A stretch of 64,000 nucleotides of DNA from Pseudeuparius sepicola (Eukaryota > Arthropoda > Insecta > Coleoptera > Anthribidae): NCBI GenBank assembly GCA_963920635.1, contig OY987301.1, positions 12,554,501 through 12,618,500 of the forward strand, given 5' to 3'. The position numbers and the translations under genes are program-made. Under the pieces are notes generated by a model. The model was not told where the DNA came from and did no database searches. It worked only from the letters and a program-made list of their open reading frames with translations. Position 1 is the first letter of the stretch; every line of letters begins with the position of its first letter. Below, piece by piece: positions 1 through 12,929 of the stretch.

Positions 1-1325
1 TGTTAACCTGTATTCTTTCCGTTTCACTTAATTCAAGCGCCATTATAACTTACTAAGTACTTAAGTACACAGAAAATTGAGTAAAAAAGTACGTTTACTG
101 TAACAATGCACACAATTACAAGCAACTGACAGCTAGTGACAGATTCCCATTGTTCTGATTTTGGCATGGCTAACTTGATGTTAATAATTATTTTGATAAA
201 CATTGTCAATAGCATAATAGAACACTAAAATTTTTTGTATTTTTTTCTTATGCGACCCCATTAAAATTGTATTGTATCGTATTCAGAAAGTTCCAATGTA
301 TCAGTTTTCACTAAAAAAACGTATATTGTGGTGCCATTTAAAAAAATCAAGTCGGTTACCATGGCAACCACATTTTTTGTGCTACGAAAGATTGCTTGAT
401 ATCACTAAACGGGAAATAATTTCCCCTAACACTTTTATTAAAACAAGTTTTCATATGAGGAATATTTTAAGAATTATAAGCAATATTCCACAATTTCTAT
501 CCACAATGTTGTATATAGCGAGGTAATATTGGATTGTCGTCATGTTCTGAGCTATGTTTAAGGTTTCAAGTATCTAGCTTATTGGAAAATTAGTTTAAAA
601 TCGATTGCAAAATTTTAGGAACAGACAAGGACAAGAAGGCGAGTTCCTAAAAACCCGGTAAAATGATTTAATGCTTTCCCATCTGGTAGGTAACTATGTA
701 AGTGTAAATATTTAAAATAGCCATCAACTACCTCTAAAACCTACAGAGACAATTAAAAACCAAAATAAAGTTTTTAATTTGGAGACCAAAAATGTTTCAA
801 CTGCTTCGTGTTCGTATATACTAAAAGTATCCATTATTAACATCCATCCTGACATTGACACAATACTGAACCCTCTAATAAGGAGAGCGCAGACCGAGGT
901 CGAGGTCTTCTTATCGTTCTGTTTTTACCAAGGCGAAGACAAAAACGCCCAGGACAAAGCCAAAGCCGTTTCCGTTTTGCCGGTGCGGATGATAAAAAAG
1001 CGTTGACGAGACACTGATGTTACAATCCACAGAAACACGATCCTGCATACGAAATGGGCTGAACGTGAGTGTTGAATATCAAGGTGGACGCCTTTCTGGC
1101 GTTTTTTTTTGTTTCGTGCATGGCCCGTAAGGGGGATGTCACGAAGATGCTCTCCGTTTGTTATGGTCTTTGTGCTGCGAGAAGTTCTTTGGAAATTCCA
1201 AGTGAGCCAGCCAACAATATCATAAAGTTATTTCGTTCGTATTTTTGCTTCAGAATATGGTTTGTAATTTGGCGGAGAATTGGACAGTTTATCAAACAAA
1301 ACATTAACTCTAATCCAGATTTGTG
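1..1325. other. No gene seen
   Basis: AT-rich sequence with only short frames. A slightly GC-richer patch at 880-1020 has a 75-codon frame without a proper ATG. Nothing supportable. Confidence 0.5.
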
Positions 1326-1465
1326 AATTGTAATTCAGAAAGCGTCAGATGTAATTTAGATTTGTTATAAATGACATCCAGAAAAGATAATGTAATTCAG
1401 AAAGTATCATTTGTAATTCAGAAACTGTCATTTGCAATTCAGAAATGCCTTTTTATTTCAGAATG
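1326..1465. repeat. Short tandem array of TTTGTAATTCAGAAA-type units
   Basis: About five diverged units of the motif TGTAATTCAGAAA at about 25-nt spacing. The inverse (TTCTGAATTACAAATGACA) occurs at 2662-2680, on the other side of the element 1520-2591. Confidence 0.6.
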
Positions 1466-1519
1466 CCCACACTCATTTTCGGTGTCCTGAGGAAGCAAAT
1501 AATAATATTCGGTATTATA

Positions 1520-2591
1520 CAGGGTGTCCCGTAATTCTCTATACATGGCTTAATGGCAGATTCCTCTCGAGAAATTAAGAAGGTTTAGCGCATTGAAAGT
1601 GTTTTCTCAAATAACTTTAGAACCGTTTAACCGATCGCCCTCAAATTTTGTACACACTATACACTCAATAATACACACCAACCACCTTTAAATGGACCCC
1701 CCCTGGTATACAGAGTGTTTGTTTTTTTGTGTGATTCATGTTGGTTTTTGCATCAAAACTTTTTTATCGGTACGGTAAGCCCAAACTTTTTAGGTACCCT
1801 GTAGATCCCCAAACATTTTAGAACATTTTACCTCTCTTGCACTATTCCCACAAAATGCACCGTTCTCACTAAAAATCGCAAAATTCAAATCTTGTCACTT
1901 TGCCCCCTACCATTATTTAGTTGAGTAGGCTATGCCTACTGGTGTGGTGCATCAGCGTCTAAGTATTACAATAATTTCCCTAAGAGTAAAACAAAATTCG
2001 TGACATGTATTCACAAGATTTTATTAAGAAAAGTATGGCAATGTAAAACAGACGATGAGAACTACTACAGAATTAAAGCAAATTCTCAAATTAATTAGTT
2101 CTTCACACACAAAAATTTGTTCTTCACACAAAATTTTTTTTTTATTTCATTAGCTGCCGTTTCAATACGTTGCCAAAGATCTTCTACTGGAGAACATTTT
2201 GTCATTTTTAGTGAGAACGGTGCATTTTATGGGAAAAGTGCAAGAGAGGTAAAATGTTTGGGGATCTACAGGGTGTCTAAAAAGTTTGGGCTTAGCGTAC
2301 CGATAAAAAAGTTTTGACGCAAAAACCAACATGAGTCACCTAAAAACAAACGCTCTGTATACCATTTAAAGGTGGTTGGTGTGTACTACTGAGTATGTGT
2401 ACAAAATTTGAGGGCGATCGGTTAAACGGTTCTAAAGTTATTTGAGAAAAAGTGCTTTCGTGGGGCCCCCTTCGAGGACCCGTAGCTCCGCAGGGGGGCC
2501 CAATAGAAACACTTTCAATGCGCTAAATCTTCATGATTTTTCGAGAGGAATCTGCCATTAAGACATGTATAGAGAATTACGGAACACCCTG
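1520..2591. mobile_element. TA-flanked long-inverted-repeat element, 1072 bp
   Basis: Ends CAGGGTGTCCCGTAATTCTC and its inverse, with TA on both sides. Arms of about 360 bp (1520-1877, 2202-2591) enclose a 320-bp unpaired centre. The right arm has about 50 extra G/C-rich bases (2461-2510). A second CAGGGTG-type end (about 1795 and its mirror near 2267) lies within the arms, so one element may have inserted into another before the whole was copied. No coding capacity. Confidence 0.85.
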
Positions 2592-2689
2592 TATTATGTA
2601 TTATCTTAATTTTTAGAACACCCTCTACGGAGTATTTTGTGAGATAAATTATAAGTGGGAGTTCTGAATTACAAATGACACTTTTTAAG

Positions 2690-4620
2690 TTACAATTATT
2701 ACAATATGGAAAAGGTGTAGTCAAAATTTTGTTGGACCACTTTTAAAAAGGAATAACTTGTCAGTTTTCGTCGCCGACTGGCAAACCTTCCTTGAGGCCC
2801 CTGCAATAGGATTTGTGGCTCGTTAAGCGGCGCACATTGTGCCACAAATCAGTTATGGTTTTTGAGTTGCAATAAATCTCGACGTTCATAGCCCGGATTG
2901 GCAGCTGAATGCCGCCAGTTCTTCTGCGACGGGATTTACAATAAGGCCGTAAATAAATTTTTGAGGGGCGCATTGTCTGCCGTGCCATTCGCGGCTTTTT
3001 GTTCTTACGTTATACGATTGGGTATTGTCCGAATACCTTAATCAATGGTATTGTCAAAGTTTACAGAAACTTTGGTATTGTGCTTGAAGGCAGAGAGAGA
3101 TATTAAATGCGAAAGTGAAAAAAATTAGGTGCCACACCAATAAAGTAAGATCCTGTTGATCGAACTAAAATTCAGAGATGAACCAGACAAGTTATATATT
3201 ATACAGGCATCAAACCTTATTTTTTATTTGCGACGGTAAGCGATAATAAAAAAAGTACCTACTCGTACAGTCCACTTACCGTACATCAATAAAATCTCAT
3301 TGAAAAACTTCAAAGAACGCCAGCGCGGGCCCCTCTATCGCAAAAGGTCATTCTATTGTTACAGTTTTCCCTGCCCGATATCACAATATACAATTGTTTT
3401 CACCAGAGTTTTCATCGAACCGCAGAAGAAAAACAAATGACTATAATTTATGGTAATTACTCTCTCTTCTAAAATAAACACACTTCCATTATGAGAAGCC
3501 GTTTCCCAGCGTCTACCCATTCATCTTCCCTTTAAAAAAATCACCTTCGACAAATATTTCATAACGCTCTTTGAGCGAGCCGAATAAGAATAGTCGTTGA
3601 CAGGGCTATTTTTAGTTAAATGGTGTCTGGTTTTTAACTATAACCTGTACGGGCGATATTCGGGCTTATGTATACAAACAAAGCCACTCTGGTAGTCTAA
3701 TAGATACATAAAATGCAGCCTGTCCTCGGTTTTTTTGTCGAGAAACTTTGGCATTTTGTAGAAAAAGTCATTTTATAGCATAAAGTTATATGGCCAGAAC
3801 ACAAAGTTATAGTTTCAACCTTCAATTCAGAAGGGGAGAGTGATTCAGAGAGAGGATTTGCTAATTTTATGCGCGCATGACTCATTTCAACTAAGGGAAG
3901 TTTTTTAGAAGGGGTAGCTTAAATACACCCCTAGAAACCGGTAGTGCTTGCGAAGGGAGACACGAAGCAAGACTCGGTGTCGCTACAGAAAGTTTAATAA
4001 TTCAGTAGGGTGTCTGGTCAAAGCTGTGAAGCCTGGGGAATTGGTGTTTTATGGTAATAAAGATCGATATTGTCCCGCTTGCCTGGCGGTAGATCAGGGG
4101 TTTGGCCATAAAGCTAGCAATCTATTGTAAAACATTGCGGGAATTGTTTTTGTTCAGGAATATTCATGGTAACGTTAAGTCTTCAGTCCTGTACTCTGTG
4201 TCTACAGTGTGTCCGATGTTGAGTAGATAAGGAATATTTGATCCAAGGGTTGTTCAACACGCAGGCAAAAGATAGAAAGTCATCATCAATAGTCATTGCA
4301 TAGACAAAGCTACACATAATGACTGTCAGAACCATTGTTGAAATTTCCGCACGCTACACCAAACATTTTGCTTAAAATTTTATATAGACTAAACTAAACT
4401 AAAGACTATTAAAGCACCTATTCCTCAACTTAGTGTCGAGTCGTAAGAATTGGACGGCATTACAATTTCTGTTTTAATTTGTTTTCGATCCAAAATTAAA
4501 GTTTGAAAATTGGTGTAACAGGATTTTTTGCGGACGGTTTCAACAATGCTTCTGAGTATCTATGGCTCCAATTCCTATTTAAGAATCTGTTTTGACTTGG
4601 TCACTGCGGAGACAGTTTTT
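2690..4620. other. No gene seen; weak ORFs at 2761-2988 and 3948-4130
   Basis: The minus-strand 75-codon ORF at 2761-2988 begins MARQTMRPSKIYLRPY and overlaps a GATTTGTGGC/GCCACAAATC hairpin (2811-2855). Neither it nor the plus-strand frame at 3948 has a recognisable domain. Confidence 0.4.
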
Positions 4621-4621
4621 A

Positions 4622-5066
4622 AGAGCCACTGTACACTGTACCACGATAAACTTATCCACGGTATGTCATTGCGCATCTTATGACGCATCAGTTGCGAATC
4701 AGAATTTAAATTGCTCCATATGTCTTGTCTGCGGCATACAGCAATCCATTTTTGGCAAGATTATTGCCCTTGGGAAATCTATAATACTTAATTTCCGTTC
4801 CATTACTGTTTCTATTATTATTTGGACAAACGCTGACTGCACATCCCGGCATTTCTGGCCTATTTTAAAGCACTGTCGAGCTGGACTGACAGTTGTTTAC
4901 ACTTTTTTCTTGACACATTAAACTGTAAACTATAAAAAATCGTAAAACACAACCGCATTTTGAATTCGTGATTCGCAACTGACGTAGATGCGCAGATTTG
5001 CCTTGTTTTCGGATTCGTTACTGACATACCGTGGGTAAGTGTATCGTGCACTGTACCACCCGACAA
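4622..5066. repeat. Inverted repeat, about 445 bp
   Basis: CTGTACCACGATAAACTTAT and the following CCACGGTATGTCA reappear inverted at about 5030-5060, and GCATCAGTTGCGAATC at 4684 mirrors GATTCGCAACTGACG near 4970. Arms are about 75-80 percent alike by eye. Opposing ORFs over it are by-products of the symmetry. Confidence 0.6.
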
Positions 5067-6008
5067 TGAACAAAAAAAAAATGATTAGTTCTGGCGTCAT
5101 TGAGGATCACAAATTTGCCCTTTTCTTTCACTAGATTTTATTAGTTTACTCTCAAAACATCCTTATTGCGTTCGTAATTTTTTATATTGTGCCTTAAATA
5201 ATGTTTCATCACACGATAAGCGAGGTCTATTTTTATTTGCTCAAATGCAAAGTCAAATATTTGAATTTTGTAATAACCTTCTTTGTAATTAATTACAATG
5301 GCCGTGTCAAAGCAGGCTTAAAAGGGCACGAGAAAACAACATTGAAAACAATTTACCGCTTACCTACTTGATATTTAAAGATTTTTTTCCCACTATCTTA
5401 CCTACTTCTCTTTGTGGTAATTATTTTTTAAGTTTCCTTGCTATTTGAAATTTTTAAGGCTAGTAACTAACTGCCACCATTGACGGACTATAAATTTTGT
5501 CAATAGATATAACTTTTTAACACCTTTTTAAACAAAACCTTAATTTTTGTTTCATAAAAAAAGTCAAAATTAGTAAAAATACCTAATGCCGATAGCTTAG
5601 GCCGTAGTTGTTTCTCGATTACGTATGAAACAATAATTGTTTGGTAAAATGTTTCCATACTAATTATTCTTATTACATCAACATATCTTAGAACGTAACT
5701 TCATCACCGTTACTCTTTAACAATAGTCATAATCTGAAAACTGTTGTACTACCGAAAATGTAGTCTGTTGACCTATTAGGACGTTCACCTTCATTATATC
5801 ATTGTGTCCCACAGCTTGGTTAGCTGCTAAGAACTCGCTACCGTTGGGAACATTTTTTCTCACATAACAACCATGTCTTTTATTGTGAAGTTCAGTTTAC
5901 CAGATGTAGTACGAAGATGTATATGAGACAACAACATATTTTATATCATTAATGAAAGATGTTAGCATCATAAAGTTTTTAAGATACCAAACTAAAAATG
6001 GTGATATA
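5067..6008. other. No feature seen
   Basis: AT-rich intergenic-type sequence without repeats or frames worth listing. Confidence 0.5.
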
Positions 6009-7369
6009 CAGTGTCCTCCAAAAAGTTCGCACCATAGGGGGGAAATTTTTAATTAATGTTTTATTTTGAAATTTAATTTGGGGGTTACCTTTTGCACGAA
6101 AAAAGATTTAAAATGACCCACTCAAACGTGGTCATATGACTTTCGTTATCTGTCAAAAATGACATTTAAAAAAATATATCGCCAAAAATGGGTTTATTAA
6201 GTGTACAAAATTTAAACACTAATAAGAAATTTAGCTTTTTGCCAATTTTTAATACATATTTATGAAATTTCTGAAAAACTTGTAACTTCGTAAAAACTTT
6301 TTTGTCACTAGCTTTATCATTCTATTAACTTTTTATTACTAATTACCGATAAGAATAGGTATTTTTCAAAAGAAAATCATATTAATGCTTTAAAATTCTG
6401 TTAAGTTTGCTGCAAAGTTGATGTACCTACCGTCTAGCATTTAGGGTATAAATTTAGTTACATTACGTTTTCCGGTTCTAAATTGATGCCAAAATAATAA
6501 TAAATTAAATTATCATCAAACTATTTTACGTATCTGAGCAAAATTCTTGACTTTTATGGAACAAATAATTATTACCTTTAAGTTTAATTTCACATTAATC
6601 GATATTGATGAGTAAGCCATGGAGAGAATTGAAGCAATTGTTTTTACCATTCTCCGCATTAATTAAACTGTAAAAAAATAAAAACAATTGCTTCAATTCT
6701 CTCCATGGCCTACTTATCAATATCGAGTCATGTGAAATTAAATTTAAAGGTAATAATTATTATTTGTTCCATAAAAGTCAAGAATTTTGCTTAGATAAGT
6801 ATAACAGTTTGATGATAATTTAATTCATTATTATTTTGGCATCAATTTAGAACTGGAAAACGCAATGTAACTAAATTTATACCCTAAATGCTAGACGGTA
6901 CATCAACTTTGTAGCAAACATAACAGAATTTTAAAGCATTCACATCATTTTCTTTTGAAAAATACATATTCTTATCGGTAATTATTAATCGAATGATAAA
7001 TCTAGTGATATAAAAAAGTTTTTACGAAGTTACAAGTTTTTAAAATTTTCAGAAAGTTTACAAATATTAAAAATTGGCAAAAACTAAATCTTTTATTAGA
7101 GCGTTCGAATTTGGTACACTTACGTAAAATTGAAAAAGAAACAACTTTTTCAAGTAAAACTTTTTGATATTTTAACAAATAAACCCATTTTTGGAGATAT
7201 ATATTTTTATAAATGTCATTTTTGACTGATAACGAAAGTCACATGACCACGTTTAAGTGGGTCATTTTTCATATTTTTTGAAGCAAAAGGTAACCCCAGA
7301 ATTAAATTACAAAATAAAACATTAATTAAAAATTTCCCTCCTATGGTGCGAACTTTTTGGAGGACACTG
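6009..7369. mobile_element. TA-flanked, nearly perfect 1.36-kb palindromic element (Tc1/mariner-type ends)
   Basis: Ends CAGTGTCCTCCAAAAAGTTC and its inverse, flanked by TA. The arms run about 640 bp each and meet at a loop of roughly 30 nt near 6650-6680. Most differences between the arms are single bases and small indels. There is no transposase ORF. Confidence 0.85.
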
Positions 7370-8061
7370 TATAACATGTTATATTATTATTATTAACTGC
7401 GAGTGTTTTTTGTTGATATGGGCGGTTATTGATTGCTGTAACATCATTCTCCCAAAAATGATTTATTTGTTGTAAACCGATATATTTCGCAATGCAACCA
7501 TAAACACTGATTATCCATTACGTGTGCGTTACAAAAGGTCATTTGCTATAATTTAGCACTGGTGGGTCGTGAATCTCAAAGTCACATTTTTATTGTCGCC
7601 TATTTGGACGCTAAATTTAAAATAATTTGCATCTAAGTGGTGACCGAAGCTGCGCGCATGACAAAAATAAACGTTACGACGTTTCGACTTCTCTGAAAGG
7701 TGTTAAATAGTGGTAATTCGTCTGGTAAACCAGGGAATCACGATTCAATTTACATGGTGTACCAAAAAGAGCTTATGGCTATTTACAGGGTGATGTAATT
7801 TTCGTTTCCGGTTTGTGATGCATGGATTTTTACTGTAACCTACTACTACAAAAGAATCAATAAAAACGATGGATACACTCTCACTTTATACACTTTATAT
7901 CCGTCAAAAAGTCTGCACTATTACCACTCAATCATCTGCATCATTTAGGTATAACCAAAGGAGTCGTGATCCTGTCATAGCTACTTCAAAATACAAATGA
8001 ATTAAATTGGACATTTATTTATTAGTAGATGATCAGATGATCTATAGGATTCAATTTTGTT
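7370..8061. other. No gene; one CAGGGTGATGTAA repeat end at about 7787
   Basis: Only a short one-ended repeat motif is visible. Confidence 0.45.
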
Positions 8062-8473
8062 AACCGACTTCAAAAAGGAGGAGGTTATCAATTTTTTTTA
8101 TGTTTGTTACCTCAGAACTCCGTCATTTATAAACCGATTTGGACAATTATTTTTTTATTAGAAAGGAATTACTTTAGGAGTGGCCACATTTAAATTTGAA
8201 GAAAAAATTCCACCCGTAAGGGTGGAAAATGGGATGAAGTTTCATATTGCACAGATTTCGATGATTCTTTCTTTATTGGAAAGGGGGTACCTTAGGTGTG
8301 GTCCCATAGAACAAATTCCACCACTAAGAGTAGATAAATAGGGGATGAAAGTTCATCAAAAATTTCAATCCTAAGTGTGGACAAATAGGGGATGGAATTT
8401 AATATTCGACCGATTTCGATAATTCTTAATAATTCACTAAAAAATAAGATATAAAACAATTTTAACAAAAAAA
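8062..8473. repeat. Insect interspersed repeat beginning AACCGACTTCAAAAAGGAGG
   Basis: The opening AACCGACTTCAAAAAGGAGG with GTTACCTCAGAACTCCG is a repeat I recall from many insect genomes, chiefly Lepidoptera. It holds three diverged copies of a GATTTCGATGATTCTTT-type line. It abuts the inverted repeat 8474-8754, whose ends share the CCGACTTCAA motif. Confidence 0.5.
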
Positions 8474-8754
8474 TTAAAACCGACTTCAACTAAAAATTAA
8501 AAAAAAAAAAAAATAACACCGTATGCACATTTCAACTAAAATTTTAGAAATATATTTCTCTTTCTAAATTGAGTTATCTTTGGAGTCGGTGACAGTAAGT
8601 TATGATATGAGGTAAGTATTCATATCTAAATAGATTTAAATTCCTTGCCTTGACTGTCACCAAATCCAAAGGTAACTCAATTTAGAAAGAGAAAAATATT
8701 TCTAAAATTTTAGTTGAAATGTGCATACGGGCAAATTTTTGAAGTTGGTTTTAA
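8474..8754. repeat. Foldback with AAAACCGACTTCAA ends
   Basis: The arms 8474-8600 and 8645-8754 pair through AAAACCGACTTCAA, TATGCACATTTCAACTAAAA, and TCTTTCTAAATTGAGTTA and their inverses, with a central loop of about 45 nt. No ORF. Confidence 0.75.
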
Positions 8755-9599
8755 TTTTTTAAATTACAATTGTTGATATCTTTCTACTAATTGCGCCTAA
8801 TGTTACTTAAATGCGGTCCGGTAAAAATTCAGAAAGTTGAAAAGGCCCAAGATTGTCCCGCAATTTTTCAGTATGGAAGTGCTTTTCTTGCAAAAAAATA
8901 AGTAGGTCTTGACAGAGGCCAAAAACTTATTTTTGGTTTAAGTACAGTGCTTTTTGTGTAAAAGATATCGAAACATTTATTTGTGAATTTTCAAGCGTTA
9001 GTTTTGGTAAAGTGCCCTTTGGCAGATTGTATTCATGTGGCAAATTTCATAATAATGGGCTACATACTTTGATTTTTACCCTTTTATTAGAATGAAAACC
9101 AAAAGATGAAAGTAAATGGTTGATTTTAAAAAAAAATTGATATAGGGACATAATCTGAATCCTGTATAACAATTTTTTTTATAAAAATTTTAGATTTTAT
9201 TTAACGCAAAGGCACTTTACTTAAACTATAACGGGTGACCGGTGTCCACCTTAGGTCTAAACTGTCATTCACGATCACTATGGTAGCTTGGTAACATAAA
9301 CTAGTCTCGTTGACTGATATATTATTAAAGACTGCTCACGGCTGTCACGTCTGACACATTTTTGGCTCACCATGCGCTTTCCGGAGATAAAATACAATGC
9401 AGAATACATTGTTAGCCATCAGAGCCATCTGTTTTCCAGGACATAAAGCTATAGCCGTGAGAAGTCTTTATAAATACGTCAGTCAACGCTAGTCTTGTAA
9501 AGTTTTCTTCCGAGGAATCCAAATCCGCAAAGAAATAGAACCAAACGATAAAACTATTTTTATATTTGCATATTTAATTTAATTTTAAATTTATTTTAT
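8755..9599. other. No feature seen
   Basis: Diverged AT-rich sequence. Short frames only. Confidence 0.45.
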
Positions 9600-9960
9600 A
9601 CAGGGTGATTTAGTTTTTTGTAGCGGGACTTTAACATATTGTGGATAGAAAATGACATTTCAAAATTTCATATCAATAGAGGTCCACAAACGCTTCGTTT
9701 CCAAGATACCTACAAGGCGTTAAAATTTTAAAAATATGTGGAATATTTTTTATATTTTCCGAACAAATAGAGATATGAGAAAATTATGGTAAGTCAGTCA
9801 ATAATATTATGAATCAATAGCGAATCAAAGTTTTCTCTGTTCGGACAACTTTTACCACGTCAAAATCGGTTTTTGTTCCCAAAAAAGTTTAAAAATTTTC
9901 AATTTTATTTCTAATTTATTAATTGCCAGGGGGCAATTTTTGAAAAATTAATGATACCTA
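9600..9960. repeat. CAGGGTGATTTAG-type repeat; related partial copy at 33442-33570
   Basis: Starts TA-CAGGGTGATTTAGTTTTTTG. The next about 120 bp (TAGCGGGACTTTAACAT, GTCCACAAACGCTTCG) recur in the same orientation at 33442-33570. No inverted partner is nearby in either place, so both are one-ended copies. Confidence 0.65.
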
Positions 9961-10031
9961 CCTGTAGCAATATTTTGAGCCATATTTGCCATTATTTATC
10001 AATTCACTTGGAAATCCCATTACATGCAACT

Positions 10032-10643
10032 TTATTCCAAATTGAGTGGGGTACTACCACAGCACAGAATATTCTGATGGTGGAACTCTAGTCTTCGCGT
10101 AGATACTAAAATCGGCAAAAACTCGCCAGGTCTTATTCTTCGCCCCGAACTATACCTACCCGCTTGTCCCCAGCTTTCAGACGGTACCTCGGCGATTCGC
10201 GGCATGCACCCGTGATTTCCTGAATCTCCTAGGTTCCCATCCGCGCATTCCTCGGCCAGACAACGCTGGTACCGCCGGTTCAACGGAACGGTACCGCCGT
10301 TTAACCTGCGCGTTCTCAATAGGTACAACCTGTTCCGCGTCACCTGGCCGGGGCCCGCTAAAAGGCGTCTTCTGGCGCCCCCGGGCCGTATATCGGCACC
10401 TAATAAAACGGATGGAATCGTGGCCGGAGGCTGTTGGGATTGCGGTACTGCGTCCGATGTGGGCGAGGAGCTGATTTTCTTTTTGTTTCGGTCGGTACTC
10501 TCCTTATTCTCTCTTATGGAGTTATTAGACCTTTTAACTGTAATAGGAGATAATTGTAAGAAGAACTTAAGTATATGGCAAGTATGTGCTGCCTGGCGAA
10601 CTTGTTGTGATACAGGGACAGGGGGTCCCCAGATTGACTGCAC
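10032..10643 (-). CDS. Unidentified 203-codon ORF in a GC-rich island (doubtful)
   Basis: It starts at an ATG on the minus strand and runs 203 codons through a segment far richer in G+C than its neighbours (10090-10460). The product is Arg/Pro/Gly-rich (ADIRPGGARRRLLAGPGQ; GTVPLNRRYQRCLAEECADG) with no domain I recognise. The opposite strand is also open for 77 codons over part of it, a sign that GC content alone may explain the length. It lies between two repeat ends and may be part of a transposable element. Confidence 0.2.
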   Translation of the reverse strand: MQSIWGPPVPVSQQVRQAAHTCHILKFFLQLSPITVKRSNNSIRENKESTDRNKKKISSSPTSDAVPQSQQPPATIPSVLLGADIRPGGARRRLLAGPGQVTRNRLYLLRTRRLNGGTVPLNRRYQRCLAEECADGNLGDSGNHGCMPRIAEVPSESWGQAGRYSSGRRIRPGEFLPILVSTRRLEFHHQNILCCGSTPLNLE

Positions 10644-10891
10644 TTTTGATTGATAACAAATTTACGAGTTTGCATTGTACAAAGAAAGATTTTTTAGTAC
10701 CTTCAATTATAAATAATAAATGATTTTTAGTGGCATATCAGGTAAAGTATATCAATTGACTCCATGTCTATCTAAAATATTATCAAAGTCTGAGAATACT
10801 ATAAGTCAGCTCACTTCTTTGTTCTCTCTGAGAAAACAACAATTTTTTGCGACTGGTCGTAAATCAGCCTCGAACCGCTCTCAGTTACATA

Positions 10892-11717
10892 TAGACCGGG
10901 AGATAGTGACAGAAGGGCATTATGTGGCACATATTCTCACAATAATAAGGTATTAATTAGAGAGTCATCCTGGGTTCTTCGTATGAAAAACTGAGTTTTC
11001 AGTTATTCGAAAAATATGCGTTTTGATATGATTTTAGACAGGCTCCCAGGTGTTTTATAATGAAGTTCAAAATAGAAAATTCCTCGGAAAACCATAGGCA
11101 TACCGTTAGCGTGGGTCCAAAGGGCTATTATTGCCACGTGAACTTGTATTTTAATAATTAATTTTTCCACGTTTCGGAACAGGCTGCCAAGGAGAAGTAT
11201 GCAAGTGCCTGTTATGAAAATGCTGAAAAAAGGATGGCATACCTTTTACGCTTGTCCAAGTACTGTTTAAATTGAATGTTATTTAATAATTTAAACGATT
11301 TATTCGATGTAAAGTGTACTTGGATATGCGCAAACGGTATGCCATCTTGTCTTCAGCAGTTTCATAACAAGAACTTGCATACTTCTCATTGGCAGCCTGT
11401 TTAGAAAGGTGGAAAAATTAATTATTAAAATAAAAGTTCACATGGCAATAATAGCCTTTTGGACCAACGCTAACGGTATGCCTATGGTTTTCCGAGGAAT
11501 TTTCTATTTTGAACTTCATTATAAAACACATGGCAGCCTGACTAAAATCATATCAAAACGCATATTTTTCGAATAAATGAAAACTCATTTTTCCATATGA
11601 AGAACCCAGGATGACTCTCTCATACCTTATTATTGTGAGAATATACGCAACATAATGCCCTATGAAAGGCATACTGAGTAAAATCACGTCCAAAAATCTG
11701 TCACTATCTCCCGGTCT
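10892..11717. mobile_element. AGACCGGGAGATAGTGACAG foldback element, copy 1
   Basis: Terminal AGACCGGGAGATAGTGACAG and inverse, with arms of about 400 bp meeting near 11290 around a loop with two ATTTAAACGA-type lines. The left end lacks about 35 bp present at the right end (GTGATTTTACTCAGTATGCC mirrored at 11680-11700). Copy 2 is at 52401-53220. Confidence 0.8.
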
Positions 11718-12747
11718 ATAAGCTTATTTTCTTATTAAATAAGATATCGATCGCCGTACTCCGTTGACGGCGGGCCGAGAGAGCGAGAGAGGGCAGGTGG
11801 GAAACGTTTGTTTACACAAGGCGAGTGCGCCGACTTATAGTATTCTCTAGACTTTGATATTATTAGGGCATGCACTTTTTTAAATATTGAATTTTTTGTA
11901 ATTTTTAAATTAATGGCAATATAACTTTATTATCTTTCTTTCTTCGCCCCTCTTCATATCCGATATCATATTTAAACTCCTCGTACAATATATTATTCAA
12001 GATTAGACCACAGAAAATATACTACGATTAGACTGTATTTACTAGATTACTAGAATTTGGAACCTGTTTCCTGTCTTATAATTTTTTCTATACAAATTAA
12101 CTAAACCATTAATAATGCACATTCAAATCGTGCAGAAAAAAGGCATGACCTATATTAGATAGATATTATTAAATTTTCATTATCAATATGGCAATCGCTG
12201 TAGCCTTTATTGTACAGACAAAACCTGTTCAGCGAGATTGTAAAAAACACAATACTGTTAAGAAACTCTGATAAGCTGACATGCCACAACTATTAATTAG
12301 ACAAAACATCAATTACCTTAAGATAATAAGGCAGCAGAGAGTAAAATTAGAATTCAATGAAGTAATAAATAGCCATTTTATTTTCGCCTGTTGTATACCT
12401 AGCTCTCGAAGGAGAATATCATACGGGAAGTGATTATTTTTTAAATATTCATGACAATAGCATAACTGGCGGGCTATTAAACAGGATTACCTACAGGTAT
12501 GTGCGCAATCCTACCTATGTGATCACAATGGGACAAATGCAGATAAGAGAATGCAATAAGACAATAATATACACGGTGTCTCGAAAATAATACGTCAGCA
12601 ATTTGTCGGTTTTGGTCAAATTTAGAAATCAGGTAAATAGACGACTTCTGACTTCAAGAATGTAACTGGAATTCTGGGGCTGGAGTAAAATATAGGCTAT
12701 TAATTTAAGTGGTGGACCACAATCAATATTATCTAAGAAACGAATAA
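11718..12747. other. No gene; one TATTCTCTAGACTTTGA motif
   Basis: A short GC-richer patch at 11755-11835 precedes the motif at 11841-11859; the rest is AT-rich with a CACGGTGTCTCG end at 12575. Confidence 0.45.
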
Positions 12748-12846
12748 AATAAGTTACTGTCTTTATCGCTGAAAATGAGCTTTTTGAAAACAAATACTTC
12801 AACATAAAATATCAAATCATTTTCAGCGATAAAGCTAGTAACTTAT
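12748..12846. repeat. 99-bp hairpin
   Basis: AAGTTACTGTCTTTATCGCT-GAAAATGA pairs with its inverse at 12817-12846, with two mismatches, around a loop of about 40 nt. It may be a small foldback; a CACGGTGTCTCG-type repeat end lies upstream at 12575. Confidence 0.6.
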
Positions 12847-12929
12847 TTCATTCATCTTAGTACATGGCTTAAATAAGTGCTTGTTTTAAAAAAATGCCGC
12901 CATATTTGATTTAGTATGACGTCATTCAC

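Noticed and set aside
4592..5066. Opposing ORFs of 109 and 68 codons
   Set aside because: They overlie an inverted repeat and have no recognisable domain.
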